From NCBI RefSeq assembly GCF_002585305.1, contig NZ_NUNF01000057.1, positions 460 through 45,314 of the forward strand: DNA of 44,855 nucleotides. Direction: 5' to 3'. Of this stretch, positions 32,646 through 41,300 are shown one piece after another. Within the stretch, counting starts at the first letter, position 1. Each line of letters begins with the position of its first letter. This DNA is from Bacillus sp. AFS037270 (lineage in GTDB: Bacteria; Bacillota; Bacilli; Bacillales_B; DSM-18226). Under the pieces are notes generated by a model that made no database searches, was not told where the DNA came from, and was given only the letters and a program-made list of their open reading frames with translations. The translations under genes and the position numbers were made by a program.

Positions 32646-33488
32646 CTACTTTTCCCATTTTTGTTTCAGCATTTTGATTTCCTCTCTGTGGCTAACCCCC
32701 TCATCATCAGGTGTCTCTAAAATTAACGGGATTCCTGCCAAAACGGGGGTTTTAACAAGTTCTTTCAACTGTTCCGCGTTGATATATCCATTGCTGCTAT
32801 TAAAAATATTGGCATGACGGTCCTTCTTGGAGCCTGTTGGATATTTGGAATTATTCAAGTGGATTGCTTTTATATGTTCCCAATATCCTAAGCTTTCACC
32901 CTTTTCGATTAACTCCTCGGTATTTTCCCCATTCCAAAGACCACTTGCATACGCATGACAAGTGTCCAAGCAAAAGCCTATTTTCTCAGGATACTCACAT
33001 AAATTTCGAATCTGGACGAGTTCTTCGATGGTTGTGCCAAGTGCTCCTTTTGTACCGGCATTATTTTCTAAGAGAATTAAAGAGCTGCCGTTCCACTTGC
33101 TAAGAACACTGTTAAGTATGTCTAACATTAAATGATAACTGGCAAGCGGGTCTGTTTTACTGATTTGACTGCCGTAATGGACAACTACCCCAATCGAACC
33201 GCAGGCGTCCGTAATTTCTAAATCATTATGAAGAGAGGCAATGGTTAGATCATGCTTGTCTTTTGAGGGGGTGATACTCGTGGAATACGGTGTATGGGCA
33301 ACTGAAAAAAGCTGATGTTCTAGACAAAAATCCTTACAGCTTTTCGCATCTTCTTGATCGAAATCCTTGATTGTTAGACTTCTTGGGTTTTTCGGAAAAT
33401 ATTGAAAAGCGGATGCCTTATTAGCAACCGCTCTTTTTGCAGCACCTAGATATCCATCTCTAATGCTAACATGACTGCCGAAAATCAT
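32646..33488 (-). CDS. Endonuclease IV (Nfo) family AP endonuclease-like protein
   Basis: A 280-residue TIM-barrel enzyme of base-excision repair that cleaves DNA 5' to abasic sites. Trinuclear-zinc ligands are recognisable in order: SVAHTPYST (His), VVVHYGS (His), LILLENNAG (Glu), FCLDTCHAYASG (Asp, His), IHLNNSK (His), KKDRHANI (Asp, His) and LILETPDDEG (Glu). It is slightly shorter than, and divergent from, the usual Bacillus Nfo (about 297 residues), so it may be a paralogue. Ribosome binding site GGAAGGGA. Confidence 0.88.
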   Translation of the reverse strand: MIFGSHVSIRDGYLGAAKRAVANKASAFQYFPKNPRSLTIKDFDQEDAKSCKDFCLEHQLFSVAHTPYSTSITPSKDKHDLTIASLHNDLEITDACGSIGVVVHYGSQISKTDPLASYHLMLDILNSVLSKWNGSSLILLENNAGTKGALGTTIEELVQIRNLCEYPEKIGFCLDTCHAYASGLWNGENTEELIEKGESLGYWEHIKAIHLNNSKYPTGSKKDRHANIFNSSNGYINAEQLKELVKTPVLAGIPLILETPDDEGVSHREEIKMLKQKWEK

Positions 33489-33581
33489 AAGTTATTCCCT
33501 TCCCATCCGTACACTATAATAAGGGATATTTTTTGCATCAGCTGCGTTTTCTATACGACAGTAGTTTATTGATTTTATAAA

Positions 33582-35051
33582 TTATTGATTAGCTAAAATA
33601 GTCACTAGGGCATCCTCAATTTTTTTCCCTTTCGTTTCATCCAGCATGTTATTTAACAGGATGGAAAATATCATGATTTGCCCACTTTTCGTATTCACAT
33701 ATCCAGATAAGGAAGTAACGGTTGAAATGGTACCTGTCTTTGCTTTTACCTTTCCTGCCGTACTCGGACCCTTCATGCGTTTTCTTAACGAACCACCAAC
33801 CATTTTTTCAGGATTACCTGCGACTGGAAGTGCATGTAAATAGACTGGAAACCATTTTTCCTTCTGGACTGAAAATAAAGCTAAAGAAAGTTGATTGGCG
33901 GGAATACAATCAACGTGTGAGATTCCGGACCCATCCCTTATCACCATCGTATTAGGGTTTATCCCTAACTCTGCCACTTCTGATTTCAAAACCGCTAACC
34001 CCTTTTCCCAGCTGCCTTCTCCTTCTTTCACCATGCCCATTTCCTTGATTAACATTTCGGCGTGGACATTATTACTGAGTTTCATAAATGGAACAAGCAA
34101 TTCCGATAAAGGCATAGATTGATGTTTGGTTAATAGTTTTGCCTGTTCAGGGACTGTACCTGTTTTAATTTTTCCTGTAACAGTAATCCCATGATCAGCT
34201 AATGCTTGTCTAAAAAGAGTTGCCGCAAAACGGGTTGGCTCCCAAACCCCAATCCATTCCTTTACTTCTTTAGCTTTGAGTGGAAGAGTTCCTTCGATTG
34301 TTACTGTATTTTTCGAATGTTCCCGTTCAATCTTAATCTTTTTTTTTCCATCTTCAGCCAGTGTTACGGTTCGGTTAATAATTTTTACGTAATTGCTTTG
34401 CGGGGTAACCGCTACTTTAGCCTTTTCGCCGATTTTCGATCCGGGTTTCACCTTTACCTTAATGGAGCCTGAGTCGTAGTCTTTTGTTGGAGAGACCGTT
34501 AGAGCGGAAATTTGGGCACCGTAGTAGGTTGATTCGTCACTCCATGGCATATCGAGTGAATAGCGAACATGATCGTAACGGGAATCATCAGCTACCAAAT
34601 TTCCTTCTATTTTTTTTACACCGAGTTTTTCAATCGCCATTGCCATATTCTCAAAATCATCTTTAAGTAATGTGGGGTCGCCATTTCCTTTTAAATAGAG
34701 ATTCCCTTGAATGGTTTTCTTGATTTCATTTGCATCTGTCTGTACTTCTGTGGCAAAGGTATAGTTTTCACCCAGTACCTTGAGAGCTGCTGCGGCTGTC
34801 AATAGTTTCATGTTAGAAGCAGGCCGTAGGCGGACATCACCTTGGTAATCATATAGGATTGCACCGTTTTCGGCAGACCTGACACTTATTCCGGCAATGG
34901 CCCCTTGTAAGGCCGGATCTTTCATAATGATTTGATTAAGTTGCTGAGACATATCTCCATAACCAGACATTGCCTTCACCTGTGTGTAGGGGGTTATGGA
35001 AATAACCATCGTTGTTAATATAATCACAGTATTTTTAACTAATCTAATCAA
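33582..35051 (-). CDS. dacC: D-alanyl-D-alanine carboxypeptidase/endopeptidase (PBP4, S13 family, DacC/PBP4a type)
   Basis: A 489-residue exported penicillin-binding protein that trims peptidoglycan stem peptides. The signal peptide is at residues 1-27 (NTVIILTTMVISITPYTQVKA). The catalytic triad motifs are S79-N-M-K82 (RPASNMKLLTAAAAL), SNN (MKLSNNVHAEM, about 337) and KTG (VKAKTGTISTV, about 440). The large insertion domain between the first two motifs is typical of S13 proteins. The start is a TTG, after AAGGAAGG at somewhat long spacing; the precise codon is uncertain. Confidence 0.9.
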   Translation of the reverse strand: MIRLVKNTVIILTTMVISITPYTQVKAMSGYGDMSQQLNQIIMKDPALQGAIAGISVRSAENGAILYDYQGDVRLRPASNMKLLTAAAALKVLGENYTFATEVQTDANEIKKTIQGNLYLKGNGDPTLLKDDFENMAMAIEKLGVKKIEGNLVADDSRYDHVRYSLDMPWSDESTYYGAQISALTVSPTKDYDSGSIKVKVKPGSKIGEKAKVAVTPQSNYVKIINRTVTLAEDGKKKIKIEREHSKNTVTIEGTLPLKAKEVKEWIGVWEPTRFAATLFRQALADHGITVTGKIKTGTVPEQAKLLTKHQSMPLSELLVPFMKLSNNVHAEMLIKEMGMVKEGEGSWEKGLAVLKSEVAELGINPNTMVIRDGSGISHVDCIPANQLSLALFSVQKEKWFPVYLHALPVAGNPEKMVGGSLRKRMKGPSTAGKVKAKTGTISTVTSLSGYVNTKSGQIMIFSILLNNMLDETKGKKIEDALVTILANQ

Positions 35052-35109
35052 ACCAAGTTCCAGCCTTCCTTTTTCTTATGAGTGTATCCCTTTCTTTACA
35101 GATTATTAC

Positions 35110-35142
35110 AAATTAAACCCGAGCTCAAAAAGAACTCAGGTT
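35110..35142 (-). terminator. Weak terminator after the helicase gene
   Basis: On the minus strand AACCTGAG pairs with CTCGGGTT (8 pairs, one G-U), followed by an AT-rich segment. Confidence 0.45.
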
Positions 35143-35206
35143 CATCGCCCTATACTGATTAATTTAGCGTCTGGTTATTTCCTTAATTCACAGTCCATTT
35201 ACGTTG

Positions 35207-37789
35207 TCATGATTTAATGTCATCACCATATCGATATCGTTTATACTTGGCGGCATGACAAGCATCACAGGTTGGAAAGCTATGATCCCATGGCAGCTTT
35301 TTACCGCAGGTTTTACACTTTTTAACAAACTTTCTTATATCCGTTTTAAGCCGATCTTGGACCCGGTCACTCACTTCCTCACGAAGACGTTCCCAATAAA
35401 TCGCTTCTGTTCGCTGACCTAACCTATATAAGAATAACAAGTGCAGCCCAATCGCTTTATAGCTTAATTCCAAATCTTCCAAGCTTCTCTCCCTTACACC
35501 TGGCTCCGGAAGCTCTCTTCCTTCAATGAGGGCGTACATTGTATCTTCCCATTGTCTGGTTAACAAAGATTCATTTTTTGAAAAAGGCAGGTGTAAAAAT
35601 CCATATAAGTCCATTAAGGAAAGCCGTGCTTCCACTTCAGTCCCCGCAATCAAATGATATAGAGACTTTTCTTCTGACAATGAGGCCTTTTTCGTTCCCT
35701 TTGGACTTTCAAATTTATCCCATAGTTCAAAAAATGTTCCCAAGTCATGATAATAACGTTGAAAGCGTTCAAAAACAGAATTGGTTGGAGCAATGGCAAA
35801 GGTATGAACCGGTTCATCTTCTTGCTCCAGTAAATTTCGCATTTTCTTAATATCACTCGTGAAAGCGACTTTACCGACATCATAAATCCCTTTCCGACCA
35901 GCACGACCGGCAATTTGCTTTACTTCTTGTGAGGTTAACAGCCTTCTTCTTGTGCCATCAAACTTGTCATTTTCCAGAAAAACAATTCGGCGGATTGGCA
36001 GGTTTAATCCCATTCCTATCGCATCTGTCGCGACAATCACCTTGGTCTTTCCTGTATTAAACTGCTCAATCTGTTTTTTCCTCGTTTCTGGAGGCATACT
36101 CCCGTAAATCATGCTGACGGAATGGCCATCATTTTGCAGCCTTGAGGCCGTTTCAAGCACGCGTCTTCTTGAAAAACAGATCAGGGCATCACCTTTTTTA
36201 ACGTGTTTGATGTTAAACTCTTTCTTTTCCACTTCCAGCGGTGTGTCGCGGTTATATTCGTGAATTTCAATATTAGCATCACCTAATAACTGCAGTACCA
36301 TGGTCTTGGCATTGCGGCTGCCAATGATATGGACCTCCGCTGCATTTGCCTTGGTGATCGCTTTATACCAGGCAAAACCGCGGTCCTTGTCGGTTAACAT
36401 TTGAGCTTCGTCAATAACCACAACCTCGTAATACTCCTTTTCATGAAACATTTCGACGGTACAAGAGATGTGCTCGGCACCGGCAACAATTTTTTCTTCT
36501 TCTCCTGTTTTTAATGAACAAAGTATTCCTTCGGCATTTAATTTGTCATAAACCTCGAGCGCTAATAAGCGAAGCGGTGCTAAATATAAACCATTGGCCG
36601 CCTCCTTCATTTTTTCAAGCGCATGATGGGTTTTTCCGGTATTAGTTTCGCCAATATGCAGAACATAGCGGACATTCCTCCTTAACGAAGGGTCATACTC
36701 TTCCCCGAAGATATCCCGCATCATCCGTTCTTCTGCCTCTTTTTTGCGCTGCAATTCTTCCTGCTCCGCTTTTTTCTTTACTTCCCGTTCCTGATAATCC
36801 TTCTCAAAAATTTCCCAATGAATCTTCTCGTCGAACGGAATCTCTGCTACTTTTAATAAATCTGTAAGATATTCCTGCTGAATATCTTCAATAAAATAAC
36901 TCTCTACATCGTATAAAGGCTGTGCGATGCTTCCTTTAACAAAGGATGCTGATAATTTTTCATGAAAGGTTTCATAAAAATCTTCCTTAAGTTCCTCCGG
37001 AAGTTGTTCCAGTACTTTCTGTGGTATTAGGTCTGATAAATAATCGGAAATGAGGCTTTCATAGACAAAAAAATACGTTTGATATTCATAAAAGCTCCTT
37101 CCCCAATGCAAGGTTTTATGAATATCACCTGTTAGCTCCTCAAAAAAGGTGGCAACTGTTGTATAGGAAGACGGATTAAATGCACCCTGGTCGACCAATT
37201 TTTCTTCAAGGGCAAAGGTATCAACCGATTGGAACTTTACATTATTTTTTATGTCAGCATCGAGCTGTTTGGCTGCAAAGTATCGAACATATAAATAAAA
37301 GAGCTCGTATTGATCTTCCAAGATACCAACCGCTACATCCTCTATTTCCGTCTGAATCGAGTGCTTCCGAGCTTCTAGTTTTTTCTGCTCCTCCCGCTTT
37401 ACGAAGTTCTCCTTGGCAACATGATAGCGGTGAGTCCACTTTTCCTTCTGACCTTCAAATTGTTCTAGAAGCCATTCCATAGCATTAAAGGGTAAATAGG
37501 TTCTCATTTCATCACGAAAAAGTTTATTGAGGAGCTTCCGATCAATACCTTGAACTTCAAATCCTTGTTCACTTAAAAATTGCTTTTTTTCGTTCTTAGG
37601 CACATCGTTTGTTACTTTGTTCAACCAGACATTTACCCATATTTGCTCACTATAATGACCACGATCAGCTAAATACTGTTCGAAAGATGGCAGAGACTCT
37701 TTGGTTTCAAGGTATCGATCGATATCTTCATAGATTTTCACTTTTGTCTGTTCAATCGCTTGAGGGTAAATAGATGTTAATTTATTCAT
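35207..37789 (-). CDS. Suv3-like superfamily 2 RNA helicase with C-terminal zinc ribbon
   Basis: An 860-residue protein. The N-terminal ~370 residues are helical and charged, without a known domain. The helicase core follows: Walker A GETNTGKTHHAL (about 380-391), LAPLRLLALEVYDKL (Ia), DEAQ box (460-463), CFSRRRVLETASRLQ (IV), ATDAIGMGLNLPI (V) and QIAGRAGRKG (VI, about 625-634). This motif set matches eukaryotic/alphaproteobacterial Suv3 RNA helicases more than bacterial DEAD-box proteins. The C-terminus has CKTCGKK and CDACHAAKY, a zinc ribbon. The start is the ATG at 37789, six bases after GGAGGG; the frame is open 53 codons upstream. Function in Bacillus is unknown. Confidence 0.85.
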   Translation of the reverse strand: MNKLTSIYPQAIEQTKVKIYEDIDRYLETKESLPSFEQYLADRGHYSEQIWVNVWLNKVTNDVPKNEKKQFLSEQGFEVQGIDRKLLNKLFRDEMRTYLPFNAMEWLLEQFEGQKEKWTHRYHVAKENFVKREEQKKLEARKHSIQTEIEDVAVGILEDQYELFYLYVRYFAAKQLDADIKNNVKFQSVDTFALEEKLVDQGAFNPSSYTTVATFFEELTGDIHKTLHWGRSFYEYQTYFFVYESLISDYLSDLIPQKVLEQLPEELKEDFYETFHEKLSASFVKGSIAQPLYDVESYFIEDIQQEYLTDLLKVAEIPFDEKIHWEIFEKDYQEREVKKKAEQEELQRKKEAEERMMRDIFGEEYDPSLRRNVRYVLHIGETNTGKTHHALEKMKEAANGLYLAPLRLLALEVYDKLNAEGILCSLKTGEEEKIVAGAEHISCTVEMFHEKEYYEVVVIDEAQMLTDKDRGFAWYKAITKANAAEVHIIGSRNAKTMVLQLLGDANIEIHEYNRDTPLEVEKKEFNIKHVKKGDALICFSRRRVLETASRLQNDGHSVSMIYGSMPPETRKKQIEQFNTGKTKVIVATDAIGMGLNLPIRRIVFLENDKFDGTRRRLLTSQEVKQIAGRAGRKGIYDVGKVAFTSDIKKMRNLLEQEDEPVHTFAIAPTNSVFERFQRYYHDLGTFFELWDKFESPKGTKKASLSEEKSLYHLIAGTEVEARLSLMDLYGFLHLPFSKNESLLTRQWEDTMYALIEGRELPEPGVRERSLEDLELSYKAIGLHLLFLYRLGQRTEAIYWERLREEVSDRVQDRLKTDIRKFVKKCKTCGKKLPWDHSFPTCDACHAAKYKRYRYGDDIKS

Positions 37790-37849
37790 TCTCATCCCTC
37801 CTAGAAAATTTGATTTTCCTTTTTTCTCAAAGTTATGTATAATGTGAGT

Positions 37850-37996
37850 ATAGATTATCGTATAGTAAAAAAGACCGAGCATGACGACAAATATGGCTCG
37901 GTCATGCAATAGCTGCTTTCCTTTTTGGGGATCGGCGTTATGGACCATAATCCACCGCTTCTGCTTGCCGGCTCAAGGGTGGATTATTTTTTTTTG
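37850..37996 (+). ncRNA. Candidate antisense (antitoxin) RNA convergent to the holin-like toxin
   Basis: A plus-strand intrinsic terminator is clear: ATAATCCACC (37947-37956) pairs with GGTGGATTAT (37978-37987), then eight T. It lies across the 3' end of the toxin gene. A possible promoter upstream is TTTTCC-N18-TATAAT, with the -10 at 37838-37843. The implied RNA of about 150 nt would overlap the last ~125 nt of the toxin mRNA. The boundaries are inferred. Confidence 0.5.
37867..37903 (-). terminator. Terminator of the toxin mRNA
   Basis: On the minus strand GACCGAGC and GCTCGGTC (8 bp, perfect), followed by TTTTTT. It lies about 80-110 nt past the toxin stop codon, which gives the mRNA a long structured 3' UTR. 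Confidence 0.8.
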
Positions 37997-38113
37997 TGGA
38001 AGGACAGAATCGTGACAATGAGACTAGCAAACGATAAGCTAAACATCAATGCCTGAAAAACTGTCAAAAGCATCACCCCCTTTCTATTAGGAGATGTGCC
38101 GTCCACCCTTGAG
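37972..38113. repeat. 12-bp inverted repeat flanking the toxin gene
   Basis: CTCAAGGGTGGA (37972-37983) and its exact complement TCCACCCTTGAG (38102-38113). In the toxin mRNA these lie in the 3' and 5' UTRs and could pair, closing the message. The antisense RNA would carry the same sequence as the 5' UTR and could compete for the 3' UTR segment. Confidence 0.75.
37984..38073 (-). CDS. Putative holin-like toxin (type I TA, 29 aa)
   Basis: Begins MLLTVFQALMFSLSFASLIV and ends with SFHKKK: a single hydrophobic segment followed by a lysine tail, as in the Hol_Tox (holin-like toxin) family, where VFQALMLMISF-type sequences are common. AAAGGGGGTG precedes the ATG directly. Such peptides insert in the membrane and are controlled by antisense RNAs. 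Here the gene has a strong promoter, complementary 5' and 3' UTR segments and a convergent terminator for an antisense RNA, all as expected for a type I toxin-antitoxin locus. Toxicity is inferred. Confidence 0.8.
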   Translation of the reverse strand: MLLTVFQALMFSLSFASLIVTILSFHKKK

Positions 38114-38135
38114 AAAACTATGCTATTGCATGTTC

Positions 38136-38164
38136 ATTATAGCATTAATCAAATTATCGAACAA
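38136..38164 (-). promoter_or_regulatory. Sigma-A promoter of the toxin gene
   Basis: On the minus strand TTGTTC (38159-38164) and consensus TATAAT (38136-38141) are spaced 17 bp. Transcription would start near 38129 and give a 5' UTR of about 56 nt. Confidence 0.75.
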
Positions 38165-38171
38165 GCGTTCT

Positions 38172-38363
38172 TTAAATATTATGTTTATTACAATATGCAT
38201 CCACTAATTCCTCGATTTGATCCAGTTCAGGATATTTTCCGGAAAACTGAAATTGGATTTCTTCAATAAAGCTCTCTCGATTATACACATGAATCGCTCC
38301 ATTTTGTTGGATGACACTATATTCTGGTACAAATCGGTATCCACTTCGTTCAATTGCCCCCAT
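38172..38363 (-). CDS. Small protein (63 aa), YbxH-like
   Basis: Begins MGAIERSGYRFVPEYSVIQQ and ends in ELDQIEELVDAYCNKHNI; AAAAGGGG precedes the ATG at 38363 by seven bases (an in-frame TTG lies one codon upstream). Soluble, mixed alpha/beta, with no known function. It resembles the small Bacillus protein YbxH by memory. A repeat array lies upstream, between this gene and ppdK. Confidence 0.75.
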   Translation of the reverse strand: MGAIERSGYRFVPEYSVIQQNGAIHVYNRESFIEEIQFQFSGKYPELDQIEELVDAYCNKHNI

Positions 38364-38448
38364 CAATAGACCCCTTTTTCATTTTTTATTATAGTATAAG
38401 CGGAAAATGTGGAGATTATCATGTTTAGAAATAGTTATGTTTTGGCGA

Positions 38449-38570
38449 TTGGCTCATTTTAGGAGAGTATTGGCTTTCTTTCTGAGTTTTATGGCTGATT
38501 TTCAACCGGCTTTGGCTCATTTTTGTTTATTATTGGCTCATTTTTTGACAGTTATGGCTGTTTTTACATT
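38449..38570. repeat. Six-unit direct repeat, core TTGGCTCATTTT, exact 21-bp period
   Basis: The GG of the core falls at 38451, 38472, 38493, 38514, 38535 and 38556, exactly 21 bp apart. Cores read TTGGCTCATTTT in three units and vary in the others (for example ATGGCTGATTTT). The 9-10 bp between cores are unrelated. The array is intergenic, between the ppdK terminator and the start of the 63-residue gene. It lacks the 24-37 bp repeats and long spacers of a CRISPR. Confidence 0.85.
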
Positions 38571-38585
38571 TTATTCCAATTCAAC

Positions 38586-38617
38586 AAAAAAAAAGAAAAG
38601 GATGCTCACATCCTTTT
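38586..38617 (-). terminator. Terminator of the ccpN-yqfL-ppdK operon
   Basis: AAAAGGATG and CATCCTTTT (9 bp, 4-nt loop), followed on the minus strand by C and nine T. Confidence 0.92.
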
Positions 38618-38628
38618 CCAATGTTTAT

Positions 38629-41298
38629 TTAGGCAGTTGTATAAACCTCTTCTTTGTTTAATTCATGACGAATGGTTGCCTGTGCGGCAGCTAAGCGGGC
38701 AAGCGGCACACGATATGGCGAGCAGCTAACATAATCTAGACCCGTTCTGTAACAGAAATCAATCGAACTTTTCTCTCCGCCATGCTCTCCGCATATCCCT
38801 GTTTTTAAGGACGGTTTGGTCGCACGGCCAAGCTTCACACCTGTTTCGACCAATTTGCCAACCCCATCTTGATCAAGTACAGCAAATGGATTATCCGGCA
38901 GTACTTTAGTTTCAATATACGCTTGTAGGAATTTGCCTTCTGCATCATCACGGCTGTATCCAAACGTGGTTTGCGTTAAATCATTGGTTCCGAAAGAGAA
39001 GAAGTCTGCTTCCTCTGCAATTTGATCCGCAGTTAGGGCGGCACGAGGAATTTCAATCATCGTACCAATTGTATAATTAAAACTCTTACCGGTTTCTTGC
39101 TGAACAACGACTGCAGCATCAATCACTAATTGACGCATTTGCTTTAACTCGTTTACATGACCAACTAGTGGTATCATAATTTCAGGCCGCACTTCCATCC
39201 CTTTTTCAGCTAATTTTGCTGCAGCATAAAAGATGGCTTTTGCCTGCATTTCATAAATTTCAGGATAGATCATTCCAAGACGGCAGCCGCGGTGGCCGAG
39301 CATTGGATTAAATTCATCTAATTGACGCACCTTTTTAAGCAATTGTTCTTTCTTCTTTAAGTCTGCTGATTGAGGATCTGTCAATTGAAGCTTTGTCACT
39401 TCTACTAACAGTTCCTCTTTATCTGGTAAAAATTCATGAAGGGGCGGATCTAGTAAACGAATGGTTACCGGGAAACCTTGCATGGCTTCAAATATCCCTT
39501 CAAAATCGCCTTGCTGCATTGGTAACAATTGGCCTAATGCATCCATTCTTTCATTGTAATTTTCCGCTAAAATCATTTTTTGGACGATAGGAATCCGCTT
39601 CAAATCCATAAACATATGCTCCGTACGGCATAGGCCAATACCGCCAGCACCAAATTCAAAGGATTTCTTTGCATCTTCCGGATTATCTGCATTCGCACGA
39701 ACCCCAATTTTCCGCTCTTGGTCAGCCCAAGCTAAAAGGAGTTGGAATTCATCTGAAAGTTCTGGGTCAATCATCGGTATTTCACCAAGCATAATTTCCC
39801 CTGTGGAACCATCGATGGTAATAATATCACCATAATTTACTACCGTTTCTCCTATGGTAAATTGTTTTGCTCGTAAATCGATTTTTAACGACTCACATCC
39901 ACAGATACAAGCTTTCCCCATTCCGCGTGCAACAACTGCAGCGTGGCTGGTCATTCCTCCACGGCTAGTTAAGATCGCTTGCGCGGCGACGATACCGTGA
40001 ATATCGTCAGGCGTTGTTTCAGGTCTAACGAGGATCACTTTTCTTCCATCGTTTCCTAAACTTTCGGCTTCATCTGCGTCGAATACTACCTGACCTGTCG
40101 CTGCTCCCGGTGATGCCGGCAATCCCTTAGCTAAAATATTTTTTTCAAATTTGTCATCAATCCGGCGGTGGAGTAGTTGATTCAATTGGTCAGGGTCTAC
40201 GCGCAACAAGGCCGTCTTTTTATCAATAATTCCTTCTTGAACCATCTCAACAGCAATTCGAATCGCTGCTTGCGCTGTTCGTTTCCCATTACGGGTTTGA
40301 AGGATGAAGAGCTTTCCGCGTTCTACCGTGAATTCGATGTCTTGCATTTCCTGATAATGTTGTTCAAGAATTTTACATGTATCCGTAAATTGCTTAAATA
40401 CTACTGGCATTTCTTCCTTTAATGTTGCGATGGGCTGTGGTGTCCGAATACCAGCAACAACATCTTCTCCTTGAGCGTTTATTAAGTATTCTCCGTAAAG
40501 GACATGCTCGCCTGTTGAAGGATTTCGTGTAAAAGCAACACCAGTCCCAGAATCATTGCCCATATTGCCAAACACCATACTTTGAATATTAACGGCTGTT
40601 CCAAGGTGGTCTGGGATTTTATTCAGGCGGCGGTAGACGATGGCGCGCTGATTATTCCATGAATTAAAGACAGCGTTAATCGCAAGAAAAAGCTGTTGTT
40701 TTGGGTCCTGTGGGAAATTTTTTCTTGTATGCTTTTTGACAATGGCTTTATAGCCACTAATCACTTCCTGCCAATCTTCTGCAGACATTTCTGGATCTGT
40801 ACTATACCCTTTCTCTTCACGTGTTTCTTCTAGGTATTGCTCGAAATAAAATGTATCAATTTCTAACACTACATTACTAAACATCTGAATGAAACGGCGG
40901 TAGGAATCATAAGCAAAACGAGGATTATTGGTTAGTGTTGCTAAACCAGCTACCGTTTCGTCGTTCATTCCGAGGTTTAAGATAGTGTCCATCATACCCG
41001 GCATGGAAAAAACAGAGCCAGATCGGACTGAAACTAATAGAGGGTTTTCTGAGTCACCCAGTTTTTTTCCCATTTTTTCCTCTAAGCGGCTAAGTGCTTC
41101 TAGTGTTTGTTGCTCCACTTCTATTGGAATGGATTTGCTAGATTCGTAGTAAGCATTACAGGCCTGGGTCGTTATGGTAAAACCAAATGGCACTGGCAGG
41201 CCAATTCTAGTCATTTCTGCAAGATTTGCCCCTTTACCCCCAAGTATATCTCTCATATTTCCGTTTCCCTCATGAAATAAGTAAACAAATTTCTTCAT
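38629..41298 (-). CDS. ppdK: Pyruvate, phosphate dikinase
   Basis: An 889-residue cytoplasmic enzyme that interconverts pyruvate + ATP + Pi and phosphoenolpyruvate + AMP + PPi. N-terminal nucleotide-binding domain: GGKGANLAEMTRIGLPVPFGFTI. The phosphohistidine swivel domain is TSRGGMTSHAAVVARGMGKACICG, with the catalytic His452 and the regulatory Thr450 two residues before it. The C-terminal PEP/pyruvate barrel includes GTMIEIPRAAL, FFSFGTNDLTQTT and GICGEHGG. It starts 2 nt after the yqfL stop with its own GAGAGGAG, so it is cotranscribed with its regulator. Confidence 0.96.
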   Translation of the reverse strand: MKKFVYLFHEGNGNMRDILGGKGANLAEMTRIGLPVPFGFTITTQACNAYYESSKSIPIEVEQQTLEALSRLEEKMGKKLGDSENPLLVSVRSGSVFSMPGMMDTILNLGMNDETVAGLATLTNNPRFAYDSYRRFIQMFSNVVLEIDTFYFEQYLEETREEKGYSTDPEMSAEDWQEVISGYKAIVKKHTRKNFPQDPKQQLFLAINAVFNSWNNQRAIVYRRLNKIPDHLGTAVNIQSMVFGNMGNDSGTGVAFTRNPSTGEHVLYGEYLINAQGEDVVAGIRTPQPIATLKEEMPVVFKQFTDTCKILEQHYQEMQDIEFTVERGKLFILQTRNGKRTAQAAIRIAVEMVQEGIIDKKTALLRVDPDQLNQLLHRRIDDKFEKNILAKGLPASPGAATGQVVFDADEAESLGNDGRKVILVRPETTPDDIHGIVAAQAILTSRGGMTSHAAVVARGMGKACICGCESLKIDLRAKQFTIGETVVNYGDIITIDGSTGEIMLGEIPMIDPELSDEFQLLLAWADQERKIGVRANADNPEDAKKSFEFGAGGIGLCRTEHMFMDLKRIPIVQKMILAENYNERMDALGQLLPMQQGDFEGIFEAMQGFPVTIRLLDPPLHEFLPDKEELLVEVTKLQLTDPQSADLKKKEQLLKKVRQLDEFNPMLGHRGCRLGMIYPEIYEMQAKAIFYAAAKLAEKGMEVRPEIMIPLVGHVNELKQMRQLVIDAAVVVQQETGKSFNYTIGTMIEIPRAALTADQIAEEADFFSFGTNDLTQTTFGYSRDDAEGKFLQAYIETKVLPDNPFAVLDQDGVGKLVETGVKLGRATKPSLKTGICGEHGGEKSSIDFCYRTGLDYVSCSPYRVPLARLAAAQATIRHELNKEEVYTTA

Positions 41299-41300
41299 CT

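Noticed and set aside
38449..38570. CRISPR array
   Set aside because: Core of about 12 bp and spacer of about 9 bp are far too short, the cores drift, and there are no cas genes.
38407..38661. 84-residue plus-strand ORF with LAHFxxx heptads
   Set aside because: No ribosome binding site; it is a translation of the 21-bp repeat array and runs into the ppdK terminator and coding region on the other strand.
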